Source: Bedellia somnulentella
Taxonomy: Eukaryota > Arthropoda > Insecta > Lepidoptera > Bedelliidae
Direction of reading: 5' to 3'
Assembly (NCBI GenBank): GCA_963576735.1
Contig: OY755189.1
Coordinates: forward strand, 4,564,622 to 4,628,621
Length of the DNA: 64,000 nucleotides
Part shown: in pieces, positions 51,956-62,433 of the stretch
Numbering within the stretch: the first letter of the stretch is position 1
How the letters are laid out: every line of letters starts with the position of its first letter
Made by a program: the position numbers and the translations under genes
The notes under the pieces: generated by a model
What the model was told of the DNA's origin: nothing
What the model saw: the letters and a program-made list of their open reading frames with translations, nothing else
Databases searched by the model: none

Positions 51956-52639
51956 AAAACGTTATTTATTGCGAATAGTACCATTTTTCATAATTTATCA
52001 TTCCTACACCGCTCTGTTTCGTCTTGGCGTGATGATATAAATAGCCTTTGTATTAACTAAGTCGCAATTTATGTCGCCTCTTTCGGTACCTACGGGTTAG
52101 TGCTATTCTAAGCCAGAAATACACAGTTTTTTTTTTTAAATTCCACAATAAATCGTCTATCAAACAATTTATCAAAGCTGATACAAAGTTCAGTTCAGGT
52201 AAACAAACTCTTAATTTTTATAATATAACTTATTAGTATAAGAAAAGTGCTCAAAAAGGCGGGCGTCCAAAGTGTGAGGAATGGGACATAAACTCCATTG
52301 GGAAGTAAAGGTATGAGTTTATGTATCGTGCATACACATAACCTTCATATTTCTATATAAGACCGCTAATTTAAAATTCAAACGATCATAATCCTAAATT
52401 AATAATTCCGAACATTATTTTTACATAGACTCGTGCATAATTTCTAGGAAGCTTTTTCAAACCAATTTCATTGATTTCATTCTAACTACAATAAGAGCGA
52501 TTGTATAAAGATATCGTTTATATCGAATAACCCATATGCTATCGTATATTCCTTAGGGACGTACTAATAGCATAACGTTATTTATTGGTTCGCGTGCTAG
52601 ACCATACGACTTGGCATTTACGGTGTCGCCATTTAATTT

Positions 52640-52970
52640 GGGTGTACATGCAAACACTACGTGGTCATTACGCGAGGATACCGTAGAGAAGGCTGTAATC
52701 GTTGCCTCATCCCTCCGGTAAGGGTTGTGGGAGGCGGTGCCGATGGCGACGATTCGAAAGTAGGACGTAATAATTATCGATGGTGGCCAGCAGTGGCGGT
52801 TCCCGCGGACGGACCGTCAACAAACGGTCGCCGGGCAACTGCTCATGACATATGCATGACACTGGCGCGGACGGCCGGCGTTGCCACCATGGGCCACACC
52901 ACACATTGCGCCCGCCAAATTGCTGAAGAAACAAAGGCAAGATGGCTGCCTGTAAGGTTTGCCGGGTAGG
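52640..52970 (+). other. GC-rich island with a possible first exon
   Basis: In an AT-rich setting this stretch is clearly GC-rich. Near its end AAGATGGCTGCCTGTAAGG pairs a strong translation-start context with an immediate splice-donor consensus. I could not find the next exon. Another GC-rich patch follows at 53285-53440. They could be a promoter and first exon of a plus-strand gene, or unrelated repeat. Confidence 0.3.
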
Positions 52971-53949
52971 GAAATTTGGAAAAAGATCGGATAAGATATG
53001 TTTCAATTATTGATATATCAAATAAGAAAAATAATTAATAATCATGCACCCTTGGCATTCCTCACTTATGCAGAGATGTGTTTTTGACAAACTGAAAGAA
53101 TAAATTCTATTCCAAAATAGGGTCTTAATTATAAATCTTAAGGTTTTCCATGACATGGTACATAAACAAAACAAATAAACCTCATGAAACTCTTCTAACA
53201 TTTGTATGTTTTCGTTAGTTAAAAAATCTGAACATCTTAAGAAGTACTTATTACACTTTGAAGAGCCAAAAATCTTAGCACAAACCCCGGTGTACGGTAA
53301 CCCTACGGCCGCTCCTAGCGTGCACAATGCGCTAGCCAATTACCCTCACGGAACATGGCGCGACGATTCTTACCCTCACAAGTGTCTATTTTTACCGGCT
53401 AACAATCGCGACTCTCCATAAGTCATGAAGGTGGTCCGTCCATCATACCTGCATTATATATGTCCGGGGGTCAGGGTGGAATACGTCTTTGAAATGTTTA
53501 AGTGAATTGCGTTGTAACTTCTTGACATAAGTCACGCTTGAACGAATTTATATCTTGAGGTTTTTAGGATTTTATTGCAGTTTGTTGTAAAATTTATGCC
53601 GTTACATCATACATGGTAAAAAACTGTATTTGCCACTTCTCACTATCGTGAAATTACAAATTTTACACTGTTTTCTTCATACTATCACATTTAAAATTCT
53701 TACGTTTCAAGATGATTTAAAAACATCCCTTGTATAGTTAGTCAGAGTATTAGTTAACTTCCAACACACTAATTAGAAGATATATCTTTTATCGGCTATT
53801 GGATTTCAAAACATATTACTTTGTTAAAAGAACAGCTAAAGGGTAAAACGACCCTACTAAAGACTATTTCGCTTAATTAGCACATAAAACCAAACACGAC
53901 AAACTCAGGCGATTTTGTAGAAAAGCATGTAACATTTTTTGTAACTTAT

Positions 53950-54170
53950 CTTTTGCTGTTTAGTTTCGGCTTAGAATAACACCACCCCATTTCTTCCCAT
54001 GGATGATCGTAAGAGGCAACTGTGGGTATCGGCTTTTAAGTGGTTTTTTCCGATGCGGTTGGAGACCCATCACCAAAAACATTTATTTTACAATCTTTTC
54101 CCCAGTCAACTTCCAAAAGTGGCTAAGGAATTTTCTAATTCTAAAGCTCTGGCTACCTCTTTAAATAATA
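53950..54170 (+). repeat. SINE-A copy
   Basis: Head GTTTAGTTTCGGCTTAGAAT to CTCTGGCTACCTC; it lacks the tail and abuts a SINE-B. Confidence 0.75.
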
Positions 54171-54174
54171 TAAG

Positions 54175-54790
54175 ATCCAACAACCGAGATGGGGAGAACA
54201 CTGTCTTCCATGCAGACAGACGTGTGGGTTCGAATCCCTACACCAATTTGTCTTTTTTAAAATGTCATATCGCACTCCCAGAACGAAACAGGCTCAACTC
54301 AAAAATAGTGATTTTGGGTTACATTCATAGAGAGGCATAAAAAAATATGTTCTAAAACAAAGGCACTTATTATTATAGGGTCAGAAAATTTGCTATCCTA
54401 TTTTTTTAACAATTAGTGCCTTTGTTTTACTATTCATCGGATTGAGCATACCTTTTTATGTCTCTCTTCTCTATGATTGTAACTCAATATCACTATTTTT
54501 GAGTTGAGCCTCTTTCGTTCTGAGAGTGCGGTATGTATGGTTAATATATCATGTTTGTTAACGGTGGGAGTAAACGGAGTAAACATCGTGAGGAAGCGTA
54601 CATGGCTAAGTTAAACAGTCATGTGACAGTGTATTCGTACAAAACGACGATAGGTCTGCCTCCTATCACGTGAGTACACTGTCCAAGCAAAACGTGGGTA
54701 CTCTGAACACTAGGTGATAATGTCACGTGATTTTCACTAGAAGTACCTATGCCCCCCCTTCGAGGATATACGGCGTGAATGTTTGAGCTT
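54175..54790 (+). repeat. SINE-B copy split by a MITE
   Basis: The tRNA-like head has a perfect B box (GGGTTCGAATCCC at about 54228-54240) and CACCAATTTGTCTT. The body resumes after the MITE at about 54536 and shows CATGGCTAAGTTAAACAG, CCTATCACGTGAGTACACTG, AACGTGGGTACTCTGAAC and the end TACGGCGTGAA. Confidence 0.8.
54266..54535. mobile_element. Foldback MITE inside SINE-B
   Basis: Arms of about 110 bp are inverted copies. Left: CGCACTCCCAGAACGAAA and CTCAACTCAAAAATAGTGAT. Right: the reverse complement with scattered differences. The ~30-bp centre is AT-rich. 270 bp in all, no coding. Confidence 0.8.
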
Positions 54791-54824
54791 GATTTTCAGA
54801 CCAATCATTTATAAAGACAAACAT

Positions 54825-54945
54825 ACATAAATATACTCACGGGTATAAATCCCAAAAAGGGGTAGCCAGATCTTCCGAATTTGAAATCCTTATGCCTCTT
54901 TCCAAAGTTGAGTGAGGTTAAAATTGTAAAATAAAGAAAGATACG
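54825..54945 (-). repeat. SINE-A 3' half
   Basis: ACATACATAAATATACTCAC tail, then GGGGTAGCCAGA and AGTTGAGTGAGG. Truncated. Confidence 0.7.
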
Positions 54946-55066
54946 TGTCCAACCATTTCCTCCACACACAAAACACTTTTAAATGATTTTGGGGCGACGT
55001 CGTTGCAGACCAACACCAAAAACTTGTTTTGTTTAACAATATTTTCCCCACACAACTTCTAACGCT

Positions 55067-55365
55067 GTGTAGTGTTGGCTTAGAATAGCATTACCCCATT
55101 TCTTTCGGTGGGTGTACGTAAGAGGCGACTAGCGGTATTGGGGATTTTAAGGGATTTTTGGGCGATGCGATTGGATACCCATCACTAACAACCTTTATTG
55201 TACCATCTTTACCCCACTAAACTTTCCAAAAGTGGCTAGGTAATTTCTGATTCCTTAGCTCTGGCTACCCCTTCAGGGATTATAGCCGTGAGTATATGTA
55301 TGTATGTAACTTCTAAAAGTGGCTAAGGAATTTCTATTTCTAAAACTCTGGCTGCCCCTTCTTGG
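55067..55365 (+). repeat. SINE-A full copy plus tandem 3' piece
   Basis: Full copy from GCTGTGTAGTGTTGGCTTAG to the tail TATGTATGTA (about 55309), followed by a second AACTTCTAAAAGTGGCTAAG to GGCTGCCCCTTC segment. Confidence 0.8.
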
Positions 55366-55654
55366 TTCCTAATAAACTTATTATGAACCAAGACTTAGCT
55401 GAATAACGTCGTTTTAAAAATACAGTATTCAGAATTTGAAAAAAACCAACGAATCTAATGTGAATCCCCTCTTTTCGCTATACTAATGTAAAAAAATATA
55501 GTAGCGATGGTACTTTTTTTTGTCGGGTAGCAAAAATTAAGAAAACAAATACTTGATTCTAAAACATTACTTTTATTATAAAATACTCCTCCGTACAAAT
55601 AAAGTCATTTGCTAATTACACAGTACAACTGCAGTATTACTAGCCATATAATAA

Positions 55655-55690
55655 CTGCACCATGTGGGTGTACCACATGGTGTTTCCCAT
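55655..55690. repeat. Short palindrome
   Basis: CACCATGTGGGTGTACCACATGGTG folds into a hairpin with a 10-bp stem (CACCATGTGG / CCACATGGTG). Confidence 0.6.
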
Positions 55691-56177
55691 GACATGGAGA
55701 CGGGTCACCCCGTCGATGCCGTAGCAAAGAAATGATCGATAAGACATATCAAATATTCACGAGGTGTGCCGCGACTCAAATGAATTAAAGTGTTTGAAAG
55801 GCGGCAAGAGGCAAACTTGCTGCTCCTTACTGCCATCTATTTAAGTATTAAGGGTACGGAGATTATTGGTATAATACTTGTCGTAAACTTTATTCTTTAT
55901 ATGGATTTGGCAGTTTAAAAAACATTACATATACTCGACAGACTTCGTACTGTAAATTTGCTTATGCCATAGGCGTTTTTTCCGCTACTCTGAGTTCAAT
56001 CAGGCGTGAATATTTTATTGGTCTAATTTTTCTGGGATAAAAAGTATTCTATTTGATAATTGGGGTCATTATCTAGCATTCTGCTAAATTTCATTTACAT
56101 ACATTCTGTGATTGAGAAGCCTTTTCACCTCAAACACACAAACATCTAAACTTTCACATTTATTACAGTAATAGGAT

Positions 56178-56370
56178 ACTCACGCCTATAAATCCCTAGA
56201 AGAGGTAGCGAGAACTTCAGATTTAGAAATTCTTGTCACTTGATATTTGAATGAGGAAAAGGTTCAAAGTCTATGTCGGTGATGGGTCTGGAACCGCATG
56301 ACCAAAACAACACTTGAAAAGCCCCATACCCTAAGTCGCCTCTGATGAACGTCCACGAGAACTGGGGTAG
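56178..56370 (-). repeat. SINE-A copy, diverged
   Basis: GATACTCACGCCTATAAATC tail to a decayed head. Followed at 56380-56560 by an unrelated repeat containing CCGACGTTTCG and ATGGTCACGGGAAGACTG. Confidence 0.7.
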
Positions 56371-56629
56371 TACTTGAAACAACTATTGATTTCCGGATAT
56401 TTTAATCGCGTGTTATTACATTATTTTTAAAGCCCGACGTTTCGAAAACTTTTCAGTTATCATGGTCACGGGAAGACTGATAGTTATTTCAATTGTTGTT
56501 ATTTAGAATAGTTGTTTCAATTATAATGTGCAATCGTGAAAATCTTAGAAAATACTATGGGGTAGTACTATTCTAAGCCAGACACATGGTTATTTCATAA
56601 TCTTACGGAGGAGATACTTACATAAATAG

Positions 56630-56862
56630 AACTCCTATGAATCTGTAAAAGGGGTAACCAGAGCTTCAGAATAAAAGTATATCAGCCATTTTAGGAAATT
56701 GAGGGGGAAATGATTGTTAAATAAAAGTTTTTTGATGGCGGGTCTCCAACCACATCGCCCAAAAATGACTTAAAAATCCCCAATACCGTAAGCCACCTCT
56801 TGTAAACACCCACACGGGAAGAAATAGGGTATTCCTATTCTAAGCCGACACTACACAGCTAA
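56630..56862 (-). repeat. SINE-A copy, diverged
   Basis: From GAATCTGTAAAAGGGGTAACC to the head (reverse complement of GTGTAGTGTCGGCTTAG). Confidence 0.75.
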
Positions 56863-57429
56863 TATTACAATCATCAAACATACAGACATATTTAGTATGT
56901 ATTGGTAACCAAAGGTATGCCGGCTGCAAATGGCACGCTACAGATTTTACTCTGGCCCGGATAATTTGAAATTTTCATTCGGTTTCCCGCAAGTTTATCT
57001 ACATTCATAGAGCGTGTCCTGATTGTAGGTGATTTTGCTTATGTGATGTCAGAATCGATTCCCATAAGCCCACCGAGGTCGGCTTCTAGGAACTACGCAC
57101 GACCATTCGTATAAAGCTTTTGCAATTTAATTATATCATCCTTTTAGTATGCTCAGTTTGGATTGCACAACTAAAATGTGAATAAAATCGTAAAAGTGTA
57201 GCTAAAGTAATATATGATACATGATATGTTGTTTAACAAAATGGAAAGACTTCACGGCTATTTGATGGATACCTAATTTTATACAGAATTATATAATAAT
57301 AGGGTCATCCATTTAGTCAATTTTATGTTATGTAATATTTTTATAGCCACGCTATCAAACCTCATGAAAATTAAAAGAGACCTCTCTAAAAACATACCCA
57401 ACATAACAAAAACAAGTTTTGAAATTAAT

Positions 57430-57660
57430 TGACCATTCAATGAAGGTAATGTTAGTAGAGGACGGCCACGAAAGACACACTTGGACCAAATTGTAAGTGT
57501 GCTCAAAAAGGCAGGCGTCCGAAGTATGAAGAATAAAAGAGCATGTATGAAAAGATTGATGGATGTAGACGAAGCAAGAGAGGTTTGCCAGGATCGTACG
57601 AAGTGGCGATCGATAGTCTCTGCCTACCCCAATGGGAATTAACGGCGTGAGTATATGTAT
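57430..57660 (+). pseudogene. LINE-T 3' end, cleanest copy
   Basis: An open frame reads GRPRKTHLDQIVSVLKKAG, then KRACMKRLMDVDEAREVC, QDRTKWRSIVSAYPNGN and TAA. It is followed by CGGCGTGAGTATATGTATG. This is the extreme carboxyl end of a non-LTR retrotransposon protein plus a very short 3' UTR; the 5' part is truncated. It is the reference copy for the SINE-A tail comparison. Confidence 0.8.
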
Positions 57661-58196
57661 GTTGACCATTCAAGGAGTAATCGCGTAACATTCATAAAAC
57701 AATCGAACTGAGTCACCCCTTTTTTGAAGTTGGTCGAAAAGCAGAAGGATCGCTACATCCGAATAATTAAATATTGTTTTGTTTTATATCTGTATGGTGT
57801 CACTAAAGACTTTTTTTATATAACCCCTTTTAAATTTCAAATTACATTCGAACATTACATTTCAGTCGATAATTATCACTTATGTGAAAGTTTAAATCTA
57901 AGGCCAATTAAAAATCACAACTAAATATCATATATGTCTCAGCTCCGTAGACACAATTTTAACAATAAAAAATATAAATTATCTTATAATAAGTAAGAGT
58001 TGTGGCTTCCGTGCTTCGGAGTTGTAGACGTTAGGGTAGGCTCGAGCCCCTTTGTGGGGACAAAGATAGACTGTGAGAAATAAGCAGTTGTAGATTTGCA
58101 CAATTTTCTCCAAAACTTATCAAGCAATGTAAAGCTAAACTCCAACTGCACTCGTAGTTCTAATTATTGCTGTGCCTTAATCCTGAATCAGGGCAG

Positions 58197-58345
58197 ACAT
58201 GTACTTATACTCACGCCATTAGTTCCCATTGGGTTAGGCAGAGACTATCAGTCGCCATTTCCTATGATCCTGACAAACCTCTCTTACTTCGTTTACAACC
58301 ATCAATCATTTGATACGTGCTCTTTTATTCTGCATACTTCATCAG
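58197..58345 (-). repeat. LINE-T 3'-end fragment
   Basis: CTTATACTCACGCCATTAG, then GGTTAGGCAGAGAC and the reverse complement of the DVDEARE-to-TKWRS region, with small changes. Confidence 0.7.
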
Positions 58346-58613
58346 GGCAGAGTGCTGTAAAATTCACTAACATCTTTGCAATGCTCGTGAATGCAATTGA
58401 TAAATAAATTATGCAGGACGCTTTTGAGTATCTTTTCTATTTCTCTTATCACTTTGCAATTCTATCAATTCCTCTCTTCTGCTCTTAATTTGCTTTCTAA
58501 ATTTAATTCTCTTCGTCAGTTGTAATTTTCTGCAAATTATGGATCGACACGAATAATTCTGATTCGTAATCCGTCAAATCCTTAAATCATTAATCTATTA
58601 ACTTATTTATATC

Positions 58614-58825
58614 CGTTTAGTGCCGGGTTAGAATGCCACTTCTCCTTTCTACGAGACTAAGTGGTTTTTTGGGCGATGCGGTTGGACACTCATCACCAAC
58701 GATACTTTATTTCTACCATCTTGTCCCTTATCAACTGCAAAATGTGGCTGAGGAGTTTCTAGCTCTAAAGCTCTGACAACCACTTAGCTTTATGATTTAT
58801 GGCCGTGAGTATAAGTATGTGTGTA
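58614..58825 (+). repeat. SINE-A copy with internal deletion
   Basis: GTTTAGTGCCGGGTTAGAATG to GGCCGTGAGTATAAGTATGTG; about 20 bases around the CGTAAGAGGC motif are missing. Confidence 0.8.
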
Positions 58826-59269
58826 CATTAAATAGGTATAGGGAAATATAACAACCGTGGCTTACTCATTAAGTGATTTTTAATTGATCCCGGTGGGCTG
58901 GTTGTTATTACTGGGACTGCAACTTAAATCTTCGTTATATGTTCTACAAATCGTAGCTTGTGTTGACTGCATATATATTCTGTCAACGTCAGTTGGTCCA
59001 TAATGTTACAATATTTGTTTTTATATTATATAATATTTGAACTAATGTTATAAAATTTTTGCAAAAAAGAGTTTCTGCAATGGTTTGTGATAAGAAACTA
59101 TATGTGTCGCGTAGTTACTTCCAAAATCCAAGTTGTACATCCCATGTTCTTGATCTGATCAACTGCTACTTGATTTGAATAATACTCATTGATCACATGG
59201 TTGATAGTTAACCATACAGCTGCACTACCGCTTCTCACATGCAGGAATCATGAGTCCAAATTCTTAATG

Positions 59270-59545
59270 GGGCCTCGCCACGTGTCTTTCCTTAATTTAT
59301 ATACTGTGTGGTGAATTTATCAAGGTTCTTAACGACGAGGAAGAATATTGTGAGGAAAACCCAGAGTTGTAGTTAGCCACTTAACAGTGGTCGTACAAAA
59401 CGGCGACAGGCCTGTCCCCTATACCGTGAATAAACTGTCCAAGAAAAGCATTAGTAATTTAAACACCAGATAATAAAACGGTCTCGCGACGTTCAGAAGT
59501 ATAAGTACTTCTGCCTCCCCTACGGGTATTTTAAGTGTGAAAATT
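59270..59545 (+). repeat. SINE-B copy, old
   Basis: CACGTGTCTTTCCTTAATTT, TCGTACAAAACGGCGACAGG, ATACCGTGAATAAACTGTCC and GTTCAGAAGTATAAG retain the family order but are much diverged. Confidence 0.6.
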
Positions 59546-60228
59546 GTGTTGAGACTCATACACGTGAAAACCTTGATGGGCCACGTACCTATCGCTTTAT
59601 GTTTGTAAAACTGTAAATGTTGAGTGAACCTTCAAGGGGTCCTATCATGCTAAGTGTTCTTTCATATCTTAATCTTTCTTATACATACGAACATGCCTTA
59701 ATTTCCGACTGTTTTCCCATTCAGATCAGAACAGAAGATTTTGTTGAGAGTGATTCGTAGATGTGATGCATGAATATAAAGTGCTAGAGATTTGAAAATA
59801 TGTATATTATTGTATAATAAATTTTATTAGCATTGTTTAAATGGTGTTTAATCATGAATATATCTTGAAACATTGATGATTAGCAATGTTTATTTAGCCA
59901 TGAACGTTCAGCTATTTTTTTCCTCCACCATCTACTTCCCTTTATCATTAAAGATTCCAAGTAATAAAAGTCCAAGCTGTTCAGAACTGACTAACCCCTG
60001 ACTAAACAATCTTAATAATTTTATGCCGCCAGCATATAATAGCAAAATAAACTTGGGCGCCAAATTGAAGTTTTATTTACGTGGTGTTTCAAATGACTGC
60101 TTTCAAACAAATAATTGTACCAGTTATTTTCGTGTTGAAAATCCATTTATTTAATGTTGAAATTTACATATATCTTGCCCATCAATCGTAATTTTTCATG
60201 ATGTACATTACACTAATGTTTTTTTAGG

Positions 60229-60333
60229 AAATTCAACCAGAAAACAATGATGATTACGGTATTGCTTTAACGCACTTATCCATAATTAATCGAGCTGGAT
60301 CAACAGTAACTTCATTCTATTGCTTTCTTAGAA
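60229..60333 (+). CDS. Possible isolated exon
   Basis: TTTTTTTAG acceptor, then an open phase-0 run (EIQPENNDDYGIALTHLSII) to a weak donor AAAA/GTAACT. No partner exon was found on either side and the family is not recognised. This may equally be chance. Confidence 0.25.
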
Positions 60334-60579
60334 AAGTAACTACCCTATATTTCTGTGGGAGTAAAAATTGCCTAGATTTAGAGTTTGATTAGCGACAGTT
60401 TTGCCAACAAGTCAAGAACCTATATTGCCCAATTTTCAAAGCTTGGGTAGCCTAAGTAGCCCAAACCCGAAACTAAAATAAAAACCACTTTTTACTTTTG
60501 TATTTATATTATAACTTCCTGTACATACAATAAAATCAGTACTTAAAACTTAAACCCTACAAGTCTTTTAAACTAGAGT

Positions 60580-60705
60580 ACTTACTTATACTCACGCCCA
60601 TTGTTCCCATTGGGGTAGGCAGAAGAATAAAAGAGTATGAGAAGAATGATAAATGTATCAGAAGAAAGAGAGATTTGCCTGGATCGTACAAACTAGAGTC
60701 TGAAG
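60580..60705 (-). repeat. LINE-T 3'-end fragment, old
   Basis: CTTATACTCACGCCCATTG, then CCCATTGGGGTAGGCAGA on the plus strand, followed by a jumbled part of the coding end. Confidence 0.55.
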
Positions 60706-60709
60706 TTAT

Positions 60710-62203
60710 TTAAAGAAAATAAAAGTATCAAAACGTTTTTATTGTTAGCGTACTATGTTTTAAAGTTAAAGAAAGAAAAAAATATAAAATTAGCGTGTCC
60801 ATAGACTCATTAGCCAGACCCTAAAACATTATTCTGCTTTATCTGCTGCGAGCAATGTCTGTTCTTGCCCTGTTTTGTAATTACTCCTAAAGTTAAAGCG
60901 GATAAAATTTCCTGATTCGAATAGTTCTCATCAACTACTGGTTCGAATAATCGGTTGATTCGAATTTTAATTTTTGCAACTCCATCTGTGGTATTTTCAC
61001 AGTAGTGTCAACGTGATCTATTTAGAGATGAAACGTTCAAAATGGGTTAAGGGTTTTGCCATCTTTTGTCGTATATCTTTTTTATGATTATTTATTTTTT
61101 TGTGCTTATTTGTGTTGTATTTCGATTATAAATAAAAGTAAATTTAATCTTTTTCGAGTAGCCTAAAAGGCGACCAGTCGCCTTTACGATTTTTTTGTCG
61201 CCGTTTTCCAATCTGAGTAGCCTGAATGGCGAAAAATCGCCTTCGTTGGCAACACTAATTAGCGATCGACCGCCACACTCATAAACGATCTAAATTGCTC
61301 TTTTATGTGGTTTTCAAGCTCTAAATATTATACGAATGTAGGTCTGTAAATACTTGAGGTCCTCAATATTTATCGTTCCAAAATTGCTTTCATGTAATGT
61401 AGGGCGCCGCTGTGGGAGGTTTCGGTAAAATAGGTGTCAGCTAAGCTCTTGGCTATCTCGCGGGCATCGTTTATACCAGGAGAACTAGCACGAGTGCTAT
61501 TTTATCGTCTCTATTTCGGTTAGAATGAGATGACAGTATACGTAAGTAAGTGCGACAGAGATGTCTGTTTTATACCACGCGATATTTAGTTAAAAGGTGG
61601 CTCGTACTAGCTATGCTGACGTCCCTAATACGATCAGACGTTGTTAATGTTTTCCAATAATTCTCAAAAAAAGACTAGTTTTATTCATGACCGTTTTTGT
61701 AAGTTGCTATTAGTGGTGGATATGGATGTAGATATTTATTCCTTTACTCGGAATGTAGTCGTGAGCTAGTGAAATCTAACTATAATATCTTATATTTATA
61801 TATACTATTTTCATGTATCCATGACAATTAAATCTAATCGTACGCGTTATTTTTTATGTATTTACGTATATTACGTCAGAGTGAATATAGGCGGTGATAG
61901 CCCTCCCTCCCCTTATCTATCACATGTCCCTGTAAAACGAAAGTACTCTGAACAGCCCGTATCGGTAAAAAATAAGAACTAATCAATCTCGATAAGTTCT
62001 TGGTTTTTTATGATCTCTGCTTCCCAAATTCCCTCATGCTTAGAAATTATCTTCGGAGGTAAAACAAAGATGTGATGTGACACACATATCTAAGGATTCA
62101 ATGTAGGAGAAGGGAAACTGTTACTTGTTTTTCTTACATCACGAATAGACTTATTAATAAACTGAAGCATTTACTACATATTCAATATATCGCCATAGCA
62201 ACC
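60710..62203. other. Intergenic stretch upstream of the 62.2-kb exon
   Basis: At 61158-61250 a unit starting GAGTAGCCTAAAAGGCGACC is repeated as GAGTAGCCTGAATGGCGAAA, each followed by a short hairpin of GGCGA/TCGCC. A weak SINE-B-like piece lies at 61890-61960. No gene was seen. Confidence 0.4.
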
Positions 62204-62286
62204 ATGGAAATAAGCAACAAAGACGACCTGGAAGAAGTCGAGCAGACAGCGGCTCGGTTCTCACCAGACGCTGAATATTTCAGCAG
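62204..62286 (+). CDS. Candidate first coding exon of a plus-strand gene
   Basis: AGCAACCATGG is a strong start context. The frame MEISNKDDLEEVEQTAARFS continues to AGCAG/GTATCG, a good donor, after 27 codons plus 2 bases. It is more GC-rich than its flanks, as coding DNA is here. A possible second exon is 62393-62433 (CTTCAG acceptor, 13 codons, GTGTCT donor) with matching phase across a 106-bp intron. The protein family is not recognised and the rest of the gene would lie beyond the window. Confidence 0.45.
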
Positions 62287-62433
62287 GTATCGAGCCATAA
62301 ATGATACCTCTACTACTTCTATTCGTAAAATTACAGTTTAAAGTACACTTTCGAGGACGTTTTTGATATAATTATTGGGCTATCGTCTTCAGCCGTCTTC
62401 AGTCCCACGATTTCCACCTGAACTTTCTCACAG

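Noticed and set aside
52661..52969. A 102-codon plus frame and a 99-codon minus frame
   Set aside because: Open frames are expected by chance in GC-rich DNA; neither shows domain features, and codon patterns look unselected.
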